A DNA stretch of 64,000 nucleotides, from NCBI RefSeq assembly GCF_900098925.1, contig NZ_LT622359.1, forward strand, positions 279,414 to 343,413. The letters are read 5' to 3'. Both the position numbers and the translations under genes were made by a program. The notes under the pieces were generated by a model, which saw nothing but the letters and a program-made list of their open reading frames with translations, did not search any database and was not told the origin of the DNA. The DNA is from Bacillus massiliglaciei. Lineage in GTDB: Bacteria > Bacillota > Bacilli > Bacillales > DSM-1321. Positions 53,763-63,947 of the stretch are shown here, one piece after another (within the stretch, counting starts at the first letter, position 1; every line of letters starts with the position of its first letter).

Positions 53763-54053
53763 TGTATATCCTTCCTTTCTGCTATTTTATCTTAATTAGT
53801 AGTTGGGCTTCTTTTATAAGATGGACATTTCTATCACTATTTTGTACAGGCTGGCTGAGATTTATACCATCAAGTTAAGAGGCTATCAATTTTTTTATAA
53901 ATCAGATAGGAAACTATTTTTTGCTAATGAGAAGAATGTTCCTGATTCTGCCATGATTGCCGTCTTGAAATAAGTAATTAGAAGCGGTAAAATACCTTTT
54001 AGCTGTCAATTTAGCTCGGTGGACATAAAAGAGAGAAAGGCTGGTGCAGAGGT

Positions 54054-54275
54054 ATGCCGAATGAATTCAGAGTTTGTGATGACTGCCAGGCGGTGAATAT
54101 AAAGACATTAATTCCCCGTTTGCAGAAGCTCGATCCGCATGCAAAAATTGAAATAGGCTGCCAATCTTATTGCGGCCCAGGCAGGAAGAAATCATTTGCT
54201 TTTGTCAATAACCGTCCAGTCGCTGCCCCGACTGAGGATGAATTAATGGTAAAAGTAGATGCTAAACTTAAATAA
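54054..54275 (+). CDS. DUF1450 family protein
   Basis: A 73-residue DUF1450 (YuzB-like) protein: [45 protein letters not shown]. The CDDC and GCQSYCGPG cysteines suggest a metal or Fe-S site in a thioredoxin-like fold. Function unknown. Stands alone with its own terminator. Confidence 0.8.
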   Translation: MPNEFRVCDDCQAVNIKTLIPRLQKLDPHAKIEIGCQSYCGPGRKKSFAFVNNRPVAAPTEDELMVKVDAKLK

Positions 54276-54289
54276 CCATTTATGATATA

Positions 54290-54328
54290 AATCACCCTGA
54301 CTGTCAGCAGTCCGAGGTGATTTTTTAT
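54290..54328 (+). terminator. Terminator of the DUF1450 gene
   Basis: AATCACC and GGTGATT enclose GACTG-TCAG-CAGTC; followed by TTTTTATT. Confidence 0.8.
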
Positions 54329-54527
54329 TCGGACGTTTCCGTGTCCGGTTTCTTCCAAATGGTCAGAGGGAATGATAATTTTCAAGGAGAAAAAATATAT
54401 GGGGGGAAAAGCGGCGCTGTTCGGCTGTTTTCGCCAATAATAGGTTTTTTTCCCTGTACCAGGCAATGGGATTTGCCGTTGAAAAAAGGTATAATGAGAA
54501 ATATCAGATTGAAAAAGAGGGCAGTGT

Positions 54528-55835
54528 ATGGATTATTCCCAAGAGAAATTAAGTGAAGAGAAAGTTTTCAAAGACCCGGTCCATCGCTATATTCATGTCA
54601 GGGACAGAGTGATTTGGGATTTAATAGGAACGAAGGAATTTCAGCGGCTTCGAAGAATCAAACAGTTGGGCACTACATACTTAACGTTTCACGGAGCAGA
54701 GCACAGCCGCTTCAGTCATTCCCTGGGGGTATACGAGATTGTTCGGAGAATTGTCGATGATGTCTTTGACGGAAGACCCGAATGGAAGCAGGAGGAACGT
54801 CTGCTGTCTCTTTGTGTAGCGCTGCTCCATGACCTGGGCCATGGGCCTTTTTCTCATTCCTTTGAAAAGGTTTTTGATTTGGACCATGAGCAATTTACCC
54901 AGCAAATCCTTATAGGGGAAACGGAAGTCAATAAGGTTCTGTCCAAAGTCGGCAGCGATTTTCCTAAAAAAGTAGCGGAAGTCATTGCGAAAACATATAA
55001 GGACAAGCTAGTTGTCAGCTTAATATCAAGTCAGATTGATGCTGACCGGATGGATTACCTGCAGAGAGACGCATATTTTACGGGTGTGAGCTACGGACAT
55101 TTTGACATGGAAAGAATCCTTCGCGTTATGCGTCCAAGAGAAGATCAGGTTGTGATCAAACAGAGCGGAATGCATGCGGTTGAGGATTATATTATGAGCC
55201 GGTACCAAATGTATTGGCAGATTTACTTTCACCCGGTTACCCGGAGTGCGGAAGTGATTCTGACGAAAATCCTTCACAGAGCAAAGCACTTATATGAATC
55301 AGGTTATCACTTCAGGCAAAATCCTGTTCATTTCTATTCCCTGTTCAATGGCAAGGTGACCCTTGAGGACTATTTGAAAATGGATGAATCGGTTATTCTT
55401 TATTATTTTCAGATATGGGAAGAAGAGGAAGATACAGTCCTCAGCGACCTTTGCAGCCGTTTCATGAACCGCAGGCTGTTCCAGTATACGGAGTTCCACC
55501 CTTCAAATATTCAGATGAACAAGCTTGTTGAATTAAATAAATTATTTGTGAAGGCAGGAATTGATCCGGAGTATTATTTGGTTGTCGATTCTTCTTCTGA
55601 TCTGCCCTATGACTTTTACCGTCCGGGAGAAGAGGAAGAGCGCCTGCCTATTCATTTAATGAAGAGCAATGGAGAAATCAGGGAGCTTTCACGGGAGTCG
55701 GAAATTGTAGATGCCATATCAGGCAAGCGAAGGACTGATCATAAATTATATTTTCCTGCGGATTTCCTTCAGGATGAGTCAGTTCATAATAAAATCAAAA
55801 GGCAAATCCGGAAGCTGCTGGACTTTCCGGAGTGA
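54528..55835 (+). CDS. ywfO: HD-domain phosphohydrolase (YwfO)
   Basis: A 435-residue HD phosphohydrolase like B. subtilis YwfO and dGTPase relatives. Metal-binding residues lie in AEHSRFSHSLG (57-67) and LLHDLGHGPFSHSFE (99-113), with D in SSQIDADRMDYLQRDAYFTGV. It probably hydrolyses nucleotides; the exact substrate is not certain. SD GAGGGCAG; a TATAAT at 54490-54495 may be the -10. ywgA follows after 43 bp. Confidence 0.92.
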   Translation: MDYSQEKLSEEKVFKDPVHRYIHVRDRVIWDLIGTKEFQRLRRIKQLGTTYLTFHGAEHSRFSHSLGVYEIVRRIVDDVFDGRPEWKQEERLLSLCVALLHDLGHGPFSHSFEKVFDLDHEQFTQQILIGETEVNKVLSKVGSDFPKKVAEVIAKTYKDKLVVSLISSQIDADRMDYLQRDAYFTGVSYGHFDMERILRVMRPREDQVVIKQSGMHAVEDYIMSRYQMYWQIYFHPVTRSAEVILTKILHRAKHLYESGYHFRQNPVHFYSLFNGKVTLEDYLKMDESVILYYFQIWEEEEDTVLSDLCSRFMNRRLFQYTEFHPSNIQMNKLVELNKLFVKAGIDPEYYLVVDSSSDLPYDFYRPGEEEERLPIHLMKSNGEIRELSRESEIVDAISGKRRTDHKLYFPADFLQDESVHNKIKRQIRKLLDFPE

Positions 55836-55878
55836 TGAAAGAATGCCCTGAGCATTCATGATTAGGAGTGAATAAACC

Positions 55879-56388
55879 TTGTTTAAGGAACATGCTAAGA
55901 TCATTAATGCGATTTCCACTGCAGGGGAAATTAATGGTCGGAAAAAATTGCAGAAAATTGTTTTCATCGCCAAGAAGCTGTCATTTCCGTTTCAGGAGAA
56001 ATTCCAATTTCACTTTTACGGTCCTTACTCTGAGGAACTGACACTGAGAATAGAAGAGCTTTGTGACATGGGATATTTAAATGAAGTAAAAGAAAAGAAG
56101 GCAGGCTATTATCAATATTGTTATTCGATCACGGAGTCAGGGAAAGATTTTCTGTCCATGCATGAGATGGACATGCCACACTTGGAAGATTGCCTGAATG
56201 ATATGAATGGACAGAATGCCCGCTTTTTAGAGCTCGTTTCCACAGTCTTATATTTCGATAATCTGTCTAAAGCAGAAGTGATAGAAAAAATCTTCGTTTT
56301 AAAGAGCAAGCAAAAGTACACGCTCGAAGAAATTGATGAGGCCTACGAATATATAGAAATGCTAAAAGACAAAGCCAAGCTGAATTAA
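55879..56388 (+). CDS. ywgA: YwgA family protein
   Basis: A 169-residue protein beginning with TTG (MFKEHAKIINAISTAGEING, then RKKLQKIVFIAKKLSFPF). The pattern, with FHFYGPYSEEL and ITESGKDFL, resembles a winged-helix antitoxin/SocA-like fold seen in YwgA proteins of unknown role. SD AGGAGTG. Probably co-transcribed with ywfO; a terminator overlaps its stop codon. Confidence 0.85.
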   Translation: MFKEHAKIINAISTAGEINGRKKLQKIVFIAKKLSFPFQEKFQFHFYGPYSEELTLRIEELCDMGYLNEVKEKKAGYYQYCYSITESGKDFLSMHEMDMPHLEDCLNDMNGQNARFLELVSTVLYFDNLSKAEVIEKIFVLKSKQKYTLEEIDEAYEYIEMLKDKAKLN

Positions 56389-56411
56389 TCGCTTGGCTTT
56401 GTCTATTTTTT
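56370..56411 (+). terminator. Terminator of ywfO-ywgA
   Basis: AAAGCCAAGC and GCTTGGCTTT with a 10-nt loop that contains the ywgA stop, then a T-rich stretch. Confidence 0.8.
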
Positions 56412-56534
56412 TATGATTTTTGTGAGTTTTGCACGAAAGTTAAAAAATGCTTATTAGGACATTGTGACCAGAGGATGGGTCAAGTATAATGAATATTAAG
56501 ACTTTTTAAATAAAATATACAAGGGGGTTAAGGA

Positions 56535-57938
56535 GTGGAGGCATTCGTAAATTATCTGAATGGGATTCTTTGGAGCACACCGGTTATTTATATTTTGCTT
56601 GGTGTCGGACTTTTATTTTCTATTTTAACTCGTTTTCTTCAAATACGTCATGTGAAGGAAATGATCCGTCTCATGTTTCAGGGAAAGAGTTCGGAAGCGG
56701 GAGTATCCTCCTTCCAGGCACTTGCTTTATCTTTATCCGGAAGAGTAGGGACTGGGAATATTGCAGGTGTTGCTACGGCGATTGCCTTCGGGGGACCGGG
56801 TGCCGTATTCTGGATGTGGGTGCTTGCCTTTATTGGGGCATCAAGTGCGTACATAGAGTCAACGCTTGCACAGATTTATAAGGAAAAGCATGAAGGGGTC
56901 TACCGCGGAGGGCCGGCCCTTTTATATTGAAAAGGGAATAGGATGGAAATGGTTTGCGGTGCTTTTTGCTTTGGCGGCTCTTATTGCAATGGCAGTTTTA
57001 ATGCCTGGCGTTCAGGCCAACTCCATTGCTGTGGCAGTTGATAACGCCTTTCATATTCCGAATTATGTAACAGGTATTGTGCTTGTATTGTTATTAGGTT
57101 TCATCATTTTGGGCGGTGTTAAAAGGATAGCTAATGCTGCACAAATTACCGTTCCGTTCATGGCGGTCTGGTATATTCTTTTATCTTTGATCATTATCGC
57201 CCTCAATATTACTGAACTGCCTGATGTGATTATGCTGATTATCTGAAGTGCTTTTGGATATGATTTAGCCTTTGGCGGGCTGCTTGGGATGGCTATTGCC
57301 TGGGGTGTTAAGCGGGGTGTATACTCCAATGAAGCGGGGCAGGGAACAGGGCCTCACCCAGCGGCGGCAGAAGTTTCGCATCCTGCAAAGCAAGGGCTTG
57401 TCAGGCATTTTCCATTTATATTGATACGCTTTTCGTATGTTCCGCAACTGCATTTATGATTTTATTTACAGGGATGTACAATGTCCAGAATGAAGATGGC
57501 TCTTTCATTCAAAATAGACTTGGCGATGTTGAACCCGGTCCAATGTATACGCAGGCAGCCATTAATGATGTATTGCCTGGCTTTGGCGCAGGCTTTGTAG
57601 CGGTTGCTCTCTTCTTCTTCGCTTTTACGACTATTATGGCCTATTACTATATTCTGAGACGAATATTGCCTATCGTTCTGTTAGGGGTAACGTTTTACGG
57701 GACGGTCAATGAAGCTCAGCTGGCATGGGCTTTTGGAGATGTTGGGTTAGGACTTATGGTTTGGCTGAATATTATTGCCATTCTCATATTGGCCAAACCG
57801 GCTATTCTGACACTGAAAGACTATGAGAGACAAAAGAAGGCAGGTCTTGATCCGGTATTTGATCCGAAAGAGCTTGGAATTAAAAACGCTACTTATTGGG
57901 AAACGGAATACAAAAAGGATCAGGACGAAGCTTCCTGA
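56535..57938 (+). pseudogene. Sodium:alanine symporter (AGCS/AlsT type), decayed
   Basis: The remnants read as one AGCS symporter. Start GTG/ATG region gives MEAFVNYLNGILWSTPVIY and ALALSLSGRVGTGNIAGVATAIAFGG. An extra base near 56921 shifts the frame (GPA then FYIEKGIGWKW). A TGA at 57244 interrupts AFGYDLAFGG. A base is missing near 57399 (after KQGLV). Near 57650 the usual helix 'IAETNIAY' needs another frame and is then followed directly by VLLGVTFYGTVN, so a piece of about 25 codons is deleted. Four or more lesions including a deletion make a true pseudogene rather than sequencing noise. The end (ELGIKNATYWETEY) is normal. Confidence 0.88.
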
Positions 57939-57952
57939 AGCAGCTAAACCAA

Positions 57953-57987
57953 AAGACATCGCTGAGCACCAGCGATGTCTTTTTTTA
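57953..57987. terminator. Terminator between the symporter remnant and ywhB
   Basis: AGACATCGCTG and CAGCGATGTCTTTTTTT with a 5-nt loop. Confidence 0.85.
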
Positions 57988-57995
57988 TGCCGTGC

Positions 57996-58181
57996 TTATT
58001 GATCGCTTTTACGGACCCCGCCGACAGCGAGATGATTCTTTGTCATCTCCTCGATAAAAACAGTTACAGCTGATGCAGGAGCTCCGGTTGTTTCTGTAAC
58101 AGCTTCTGTCACTTTTTCAACCAAGGCCTTCTTTTGATCATCGGTGCGGCCTTCCAGCATTTTAACGGTTACATATGGCAT
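57996..58181 (-). CDS. ywhB: 4-oxalocrotonate tautomerase family protein
   Basis: A 61-residue tautomerase. After removal of Met the N-terminal Pro (MPYVTVKM) is the catalytic base. The body (LVEKVTEAVTETTGAPASAVTVFIEEM, then HLAVGG) is typical of 4-OT/YwhB. It acts on keto-enol tautomers; the physiological substrate is unknown. SD GAAAGGAGGG. Confidence 0.92.
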   Translation of the reverse strand: MPYVTVKMLEGRTDDQKKALVEKVTEAVTETTGAPASAVTVFIEEMTKNHLAVGGVRKSDQ

Positions 58182-58341
58182 GTATTTCTCCCTCCTTTCA
58201 TATCAGGTAAGCCTGCTTTTACTAAATAGGCAGGCCATTTCTTAAGGAACAGGAAGCTGTACTTCCCTTATGTAGAATTTTCCTTTATGATTGTAGTGTT
58301 TCATACTGAATTCTGAATTGCAAGACTGGGAAACAGAGTTT

Positions 58342-58369
58342 TTTACATATGATTAATTTCATGTATACT
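58342..58369 (+). promoter_or_regulatory. SigA-like promoter of ywhC
   Basis: TTTACA and TATACT are separated by 16 bp, 29 bp before the ywhC start. The divergent space to ywhB also holds GCCTGC/GGCAGGC, a small hairpin at 58210-58234. Confidence 0.55.
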
Positions 58370-58397
58370 TACATTTATATAGGATGGGGGAAGAAAT

Positions 58398-59063
58398 TTG
58401 GAAGGATTAGAACGATTTCTGGCTTTTGATCTTGAGGAGCTGCCTTATGTAGTAGCGGTTCTGATCATTGCATTTACTGTCCACGAGTTTTCCCATGCGT
58501 ATGTTGCCTATAAGTTTGGGGATTCTACAGCTAAACAGCAGGGAAGAGTGACGTTGAACCCGGTTTCACATCTGGATCCTCTGGGGACACTGTTTCTCCT
58601 GATCGCAGGATTTGGTTGGGCTCGGCCGGTGCCTGTGAACCGTTTTCACTTTAAACGGCCGCGACTGGCAGGCATTCTTGTTTCATTTGCAGGTCCATTC
58701 AGCAATTTTTTAGTTGCCTGTCTTGGATATGCCATCCTTTTTAGTCTGCTGGCTGCCGGGCTGTTCTCGCAGCTGCCGTTCTTTATTCAGCCATTTCTGG
58801 AAATGCTGATTCAATTGAACATCATTCTGTTCATTTTTAATCTGCTTCCGATTCCCCCTTTGGACGGTTACCGGATTATTGAGGACCTGGCACCTAATCA
58901 TATCAGAACGAAGATGACTCAATATGAGGTTTATGGTTCATTGATCTTTTTGATCCTGGTCCTCACCCCGCTCGGCGATTACACAATCCAGCCTATCTTT
59001 ACGTTTGTGCTGCCGTTCATTATTAATCACTTAAATGAATTTTTTTCACAGATATTTTTTTAA
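58398..59063 (+). CDS. ywhC: Site-2 protease family metallopeptidase (YwhC)
   Basis: A 221-residue M50-type membrane protein. The zinc site [10 protein letters not shown] (HExxH) lies at about residues 31-40, and the second motif is [13 protein letters not shown] with Asp as third ligand. Five or so membrane segments. A compact rhomboid-like S2P with unknown substrate. The start is a TTG after GGGGGAAG. ywhD follows after 26 bp. Confidence 0.9.
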   Translation: MEGLERFLAFDLEELPYVVAVLIIAFTVHEFSHAYVAYKFGDSTAKQQGRVTLNPVSHLDPLGTLFLLIAGFGWARPVPVNRFHFKRPRLAGILVSFAGPFSNFLVACLGYAILFSLLAAGLFSQLPFFIQPFLEMLIQLNIILFIFNLLPIPPLDGYRIIEDLAPNHIRTKMTQYEVYGSLIFLILVLTPLGDYTIQPIFTFVLPFIINHLNEFFSQIFF

Positions 59064-59089
59064 TGAGCTTTATCTAAGGAGGAAGGAAG

Positions 59090-59602
59090 ATGGAAGAAAA
59101 ACCACAGAAAAAAATAGGCTTCAATATCATCAAGAATGACCCGACGGAAGGACATGGCGGGTATGGAGCCGGTGTGCTGACGCTCGATAATATATCCCCG
59201 GTTATTATTGATGTAGAGGCTGGAGAAGCGGAAGTAGATATTGGAGCCATGCATGCCCGGAGTACTGTCGAAAGAGGAATTAAATTCCTGAAAACAAAGG
59301 AAGAAGTTCCGAATGGGAAGCCTTACTGGCTTGTCTGGGTGACGATTGAAACGGTACAGGAGGGACCGATGTATGCAGGCGTCACGGCTTGTGAAATGAC
59401 GGTTGACCGTTCAATTAGAAGAGGATATAAATCATTGCCGGAACATGTCAATAAAATGGATAAATCCTTAAAGCGGAAGATCATGGTTGATTTTATGGAT
59501 GAGAAGTCCAAGAAGATTCTTGCGGATTTCTTGAAAAATCATGACGCTGGCATGTGGGAAAGAGCGCCGGAACAGTTAAAGCGGGACCTGGATGCTGAAT
59601 AA
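59090..59602 (+). CDS. ywhD: YwhD family protein
   Basis: A 170-residue YwhD protein: KKIGFNIIKNDPTEGHGGYGAG, DIGAMHARSTVERGIKF, MYAGVTACEMTVDRSIRRGYKSLPEHVNKMDK. Function unknown; conserved in Bacillaceae beside ywhC and pbpG. SD AAGGAGGAAGG. Confidence 0.92.
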   Translation: MEEKPQKKIGFNIIKNDPTEGHGGYGAGVLTLDNISPVIIDVEAGEAEVDIGAMHARSTVERGIKFLKTKEEVPNGKPYWLVWVTIETVQEGPMYAGVTACEMTVDRSIRRGYKSLPEHVNKMDKSLKRKIMVDFMDEKSKKILADFLKNHDAGMWERAPEQLKRDLDAE

Positions 59603-59710
59603 ATGATTTGTCTGCCGGCGAATTCGTTTTTTATCTAAGAAAGACTTGTGTGTTTCATAGAAAATGATTTAAACTTAAAGACAGCTTTATCGCTATAAAG
59701 CATAGGACTG

Positions 59711-59745
59711 AAAACCCCCGGAGCATTATGCTTCGGGGGTTTTTA
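59711..59745. terminator. Terminator between ywhD and pbpG
   Basis: AAAACCCCCGGAGCAT and ATGCTTCGGGGGTTTTT form a long stem with little loop, symmetric for both strands. Confidence 0.88.
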
Positions 59746-59753
59746 AATGTATC

Positions 59754-61826
59754 TTATTCCCATGGCTTCAAGATTCGTTTGTACCATGGCCGTTTTTCTT
59801 TTTCTTTTGGAGGAGAATCTCCTTTAGATGTCCCCTCTCCTTTGAAATGCTCCATACAATATTCCTCAGGCTCCGTTCCTTTGATGAAGTAAGTAGTTCT
59901 GGAAACAGGACAGCCGGCTGCTGCGAGCTTGCCGCTTGCAGGATTGACCTGTACAGCGACGACATTGGAAGGCGGTTTAAATTTCTTAACAGGCTGATCC
60001 TTTAAGCCTTGTTCCATAAATTGGGCCCAAATTTTCTTGGCGTATACCTTTTCGGCGGGTTTATCCAGCTGCTGTCCTTTATCGTATCCGGTCCACACGC
60101 CTGTTACAAGCTGGGGAGCATAGCCGATCATCCAGCTGTCAGTTGATGTTGAACCTGACTTTGCGGCGTAAGGACGGTGCAGGCTTTTTGCCACTGTGCT
60201 TCCTGTCACCTTGGTATAGCCATTCAATGCTTCATCAAATATACCGGTCAGCATGCCTGTCATGACAAATGCTTTGTCTTCTTTCAAAATTTGTTCGCTT
60301 TTGTTTTTTTGCTCAAAGAGAACCTCGCCTTGTCGATCCACAACTTTTGTAATGAAAACAGGATGGACTTCCTTCCCGCCATTGGCTAAAAGACTGTATG
60401 CATTCACCATTTCAATCGGGCGGACACCGGAAGTGCCCAAGGCAAGCGAAGGGACTTCTTCCATTTTGGTCGTAATCCCAAATTTGCGGGCAGTATGGAT
60501 TAAGGTCTTTTCCCCGAGAAATAAGTGAGTCTTCACCGCAAAAATATTATCCGATAAAGCTATCGCCTGAGCCATGGTGATTTCGCCATTGGCATATTGA
60601 TGATTGTAGTTATGCGGAGAATAAGGAGGGTTCCCATTTTCAAAAGAAAAGGTTGTCTCCTCACTTTTTAATGTAGTGGAAGGTGTAAATCCCTTTTCCA
60701 GTGCCGCATAATATAACAGGGGTTTCATGGTTGAACCCGGCTGCCGGACAGCCTGGGTGACCCGATTAAAGGGCGAATCCTCATAATTGCGGCCCCCAAT
60801 CAATGCCTTCACATGTCCATTTTTCGGATTCATGGCCACTAAACCGGCTTGGATTTCTGAAGTGGATGAAATAATGTCTGATACCGTCTCTTCAGCAATC
60901 TTTTGTTGATTCTCATCAAGGGTGGTATAAACTTTTAATCCCCCAAGTTCTATTGTTCTCTCATCTATTTGCAGTTCATTTTTTAAAGAGCGTTTAACAG
61001 CATCTTGAAAGTAGGGAGCCATTCTGTGTGTAACGATATGGTATTCTCCATTTAAAGAAAGGTCAGAATGTCTTGCTTTCTCTGCTTCTGTTTTATCTAT
61101 ATATTCCTTTGCTATCATCGATTGAAGGACAATGTTCTGTCTCTTTTTGGCCTTTTCCAAATTTTCAAGCGGAGAATAAATGGAAGGGCCTTTTGGAATG
61201 CCTGCTAGAATGCTTGCTTCTGCAAGAGTGAGTTCGTTTGCGTCTTTGCCGTAATAATATTGGCTGGCTGCTTGAACACCATATGCCCCATGGCCGTAGT
61301 AGACGGTATTCAAATAGCCTTCCAGAATCTCTTTTTTTGAATAATTCATTTCCAGACGGATGGTGTACAAGGCTTCATTCAGCTTACGGTTCCATGTTTT
61401 ATCGTGAGATAGGAACAGGTTTCTTGCATATTGCTGGGTGATTGTGCTGGCTCCCTGCACTTTTGACATTGCTTTAAGATCAGCGAGTATGGCGCCGCCG
61501 ATACGTTTGATATCGAAACCATAATGATTGTAGAACTGCCTGTCTTCAATCGCAACGGTTGCCTGAATTAAGGCAGGAGAAACTTCATTAAGCGGTATCC
61601 AGTAGCGTTTTTGTGCATTATTGGATTCACCGATCACATTTCCGTCCGCACTGTAGTAGAGAGTGGACTGCGGTACCGAAATGGGAGGCGGACCCAAAAG
61701 TTTAGCATAAACCAGAAGGGATATAAGAAGAATAATCATGATAGCCAGACTGGCAATAGAAAGGATGACGAAAGCTCTGATATATTTGATCGCTTGTTTA
61801 AAGCGCTGCCCTGTCACTAGTTCCAT
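59754..61826 (-). CDS. pbpG: Class A penicillin-binding protein 2d
   Basis: A 690-residue bifunctional PBP. One N-terminal membrane anchor (about 17-42) precedes a glycosyltransferase domain with catalytic Glu in AIEDRQFYNHYGFD and QGASTITQQYARNLF. The transpeptidase has SxxK in QPGSTMKPL, SDN in ALSDNIFAV and the KTG-type KSGSTSTDSW. Sequence and place next to ywhD match B. subtilis pbpG (ywhE), a sporulation PBP made in the forespore. The tail is Lys/Pro-rich. SD AGGAGGAG. Divergent from speE. Confidence 0.93.
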   Translation of the reverse strand: MELVTGQRFKQAIKYIRAFVILSIASLAIMIILLISLLVYAKLLGPPPISVPQSTLYYSADGNVIGESNNAQKRYWIPLNEVSPALIQATVAIEDRQFYNHYGFDIKRIGGAILADLKAMSKVQGASTITQQYARNLFLSHDKTWNRKLNEALYTIRLEMNYSKKEILEGYLNTVYYGHGAYGVQAASQYYYGKDANELTLAEASILAGIPKGPSIYSPLENLEKAKKRQNIVLQSMIAKEYIDKTEAEKARHSDLSLNGEYHIVTHRMAPYFQDAVKRSLKNELQIDERTIELGGLKVYTTLDENQQKIAEETVSDIISSTSEIQAGLVAMNPKNGHVKALIGGRNYEDSPFNRVTQAVRQPGSTMKPLLYYAALEKGFTPSTTLKSEETTFSFENGNPPYSPHNYNHQYANGEITMAQAIALSDNIFAVKTHLFLGEKTLIHTARKFGITTKMEEVPSLALGTSGVRPIEMVNAYSLLANGGKEVHPVFITKVVDRQGEVLFEQKNKSEQILKEDKAFVMTGMLTGIFDEALNGYTKVTGSTVAKSLHRPYAAKSGSTSTDSWMIGYAPQLVTGVWTGYDKGQQLDKPAEKVYAKKIWAQFMEQGLKDQPVKKFKPPSNVVAVQVNPASGKLAAAGCPVSRTTYFIKGTEPEEYCMEHFKGEGTSKGDSPPKEKEKRPWYKRILKPWE

Positions 61827-61918
61827 GGCTTTCTCCTCCTAAACAGGTATGGTCTGTTAACTAGTATGGAAAAAAAAGTATCTTTTTATCCATGGAGACT
61901 GACAGCAAAATATTTCAC

Positions 61919-61946
61919 TTGCATTTCTGCTAGATTAGACTATACT
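61919..61946 (+). promoter_or_regulatory. SigA-like promoter of speE-speB
   Basis: TTGCAT and TATACT are spaced by 16 bp, about 80 bp before speE. Confidence 0.5.
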
Positions 61947-62025
61947 TTTTCTAGCTAAAGACAAATTTATGTATCACCGTTTTATAGAAACGGATGAATC
62001 GAAGAATAGAAAGGAAGCGATATAA

Positions 62026-62853
62026 ATGAGTATCTGGTTTACAGAAAAACAGACTGAAAATTTTGGGATCACAATGAAAGTGAATCGCACTTTACATACG
62101 GAACAAACAGATTTCCAGAAGCTTGACATGATTGAAACGGAAGAGTGGGGAAACATGCTGCTTCTTGACGACATGGTCATGACATCCCAGCGTGACGAAT
62201 TCGTCTATCATGAGATGGTGGCACATGTTCCTTTATTTACACATCCAAACCCAGCAAATGTTTTAGTAGTCGGCGGAGGAGACGGCGGAGTTATTCGCGA
62301 AGTGCTTAAGCATCCAAGTGTGAAAAAAGCGACATTGGTTGATATTGACGGAAAAGTCATTGAATATTCCAAGAAATATTTGCCTGAAATTGCCGGCATG
62401 CTGGACGATCCCCGCGTGGATGTCCAAGTAGGAGACGGCTTCATGCATATTGCGGAAAGCGAAAATGAATATGATGTCATCATGGTCGACTCAACGGAAC
62501 CGGTAGGGCCGGCGGTGAACCTGTTTACAAAAGGGTTTTATGCAGGAATTTCAAAAGCGCTGAAAGAGGATGGAATCTTTGTAGCCCAGTCAGACAATCC
62601 ATGGTTCAAAGCGGATCTGATTCGCAATGTGCAGAAGGATGTAAAGGAAATTTTCCCGATTACGAATCTTTACCTTGCTAATATCCCAACATATCCAAGC
62701 GGATTGTGGGCGTTCACTATCGGTTCGAAGAAATATAACCCGCTTGAAGTTGCCGAAGACCGTTTCCATGAAATTGAAACGAAATACTATACAAAAGAGC
62801 TTCACAAAGCAGCGTTTGTCCTGCCTAAATTTGTTCAGGATTTAGTGAAGTAA
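62026..62853 (+). CDS. speE: Spermidine synthase
   Basis: A 275-residue aminopropyltransferase that makes spermidine from putrescine and decarboxylated SAM. Core motif [21 protein letters not shown] (about residues 78-98), [14 protein letters not shown], and the catalytic Asp region [13 protein letters not shown] are intact. SD GAAAGGAAG. speB follows after 12 bp; the two encode consecutive steps of the agmatine route. Confidence 0.95.
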   Translation: MSIWFTEKQTENFGITMKVNRTLHTEQTDFQKLDMIETEEWGNMLLLDDMVMTSQRDEFVYHEMVAHVPLFTHPNPANVLVVGGGDGGVIREVLKHPSVKKATLVDIDGKVIEYSKKYLPEIAGMLDDPRVDVQVGDGFMHIAESENEYDVIMVDSTEPVGPAVNLFTKGFYAGISKALKEDGIFVAQSDNPWFKADLIRNVQKDVKEIFPITNLYLANIPTYPSGLWAFTIGSKKYNPLEVAEDRFHEIETKYYTKELHKAAFVLPKFVQDLVK

Positions 62854-62865
62854 GGAGGAGACAGC

Positions 62866-63747
62866 ATGCGTTTTGATGAAGCGTACTCAGGAAATGTATT
62901 TATAAAAAGCCATCCAGTTTTTGAAGAATCTGAAGCTGTGCTTTATGGGATGCCGATGGACTGGACGGTCAGCTTTCGTCCGGGTTCCCGATTCGGCCCT
63001 GCCCGAATCCGTGAAGTTTCAATTGGACTTGAGGAATACAGCCCCTATTTAGATCGTGAGCTGGAAGAAGTTAAATATTTTGATGCAGGGGATATCCCTC
63101 TTCCTTTTGGTAATCCGCAAAAAAGCATTGATTTAATTGAAAAGTTTGTTGACGGTGTACTGGATGCCGGGAAATTCCCGATAGGCATGGGCGGAGAGCA
63201 CTTAGTTTCATGGCCTGTTATTAAGGCCATGTACAAAAAATATCCAGATATGGCCATCATCCATATGGATGCCCATACGGATCTGCGTGAGGATTATGAA
63301 GGAGAGCCGCTTTCTCATGCTTCTATTATTCGGAAGGCAGCCGATTTGATTGGACCATCCAATGTTTATTCGTTTGGAATTCGCTCCGGGCTGAAGGAAG
63401 AATTCCAATGGGCAAAAGAGAATGGTATGCATATTTCTAAATTTGAAGTGCTTGAACCATTAAAGAAAATCCTTCCTTCGCTTGCAGGGCGAAAGGTATA
63501 TGTAACGATTGATATTGATGTTCTGGATCCGGCTCATGCTCCGGGAACGGGAACGGTGGATGCAGGCGGCATAACTTCGAAGGAACTTCTGGCCTCCATT
63601 CATGAAATTGCTCATTCTGATATAAAAGTGGTTGGCTGCGATTTAGTAGAAGTGGCGCCGGTTTATGATCAATCAGAACAAACAGCGAATACGGCAAGTA
63701 AACTGATTCGCGAAATGATTCTGGGCTGGATTCACCAAGGTAAATAA
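62866..63747 (+). CDS. speB: Agmatinase
   Basis: A 293-residue ureohydrolase converting agmatine to putrescine and urea. Mn ligands are in MGGEH (about 108-112), IIHMDAHTDLRED (131-143) and VTIDIDVLDPAHAPGTGT. SD AAGGAGGAG. Second gene of speE-speB, supplying SpeE with putrescine. Ends before a terminator. Confidence 0.95.
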   Translation: MRFDEAYSGNVFIKSHPVFEESEAVLYGMPMDWTVSFRPGSRFGPARIREVSIGLEEYSPYLDRELEEVKYFDAGDIPLPFGNPQKSIDLIEKFVDGVLDAGKFPIGMGGEHLVSWPVIKAMYKKYPDMAIIHMDAHTDLREDYEGEPLSHASIIRKAADLIGPSNVYSFGIRSGLKEEFQWAKENGMHISKFEVLEPLKKILPSLAGRKVYVTIDIDVLDPAHAPGTGTVDAGGITSKELLASIHEIAHSDIKVVGCDLVEVAPVYDQSEQTANTASKLIREMILGWIHQGK

Positions 63748-63791
63748 CTGGTTATCCCAGAGACTATAATAGAAATCTATCAGATAAGCGA

Positions 63792-63831
63792 AAAACATCC
63801 AATTTCTCTAGGGAAATGGATGTTTTTTTCA
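63792..63831 (+). terminator. Terminator of speE-speB
   Basis: AACATCC-AATTTC and GAAAT-GGATGTT with a 6-nt loop, then a T7 run. Confidence 0.8.
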
Positions 63832-63860
63832 TTTTGTCCGGCCCCTTGATGTATGGCTTC

Positions 63861-63896
63861 GGACCGTTATACGGCTCCATATCAGCCGGTCTTTTT
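63861..63896 (+). terminator. Second hairpin after speB
   Basis: GACC and GGTC enclose CGGCT/AGCCG (with an unpaired TTATA on one side), followed by six T. Probably a back-up terminator. Confidence 0.5.
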
Positions 63897-63947
63897 TATA
63901 AATGAACAAAAGACAAGAGCAGAATCCGTATTTGCTTCGACTTCAAG

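Noticed and set aside
54317-54556. 79-residue frame before ywfO
   Set aside because: It covers the terminator of the preceding gene and the likely ywfO promoter, with no family resemblance.
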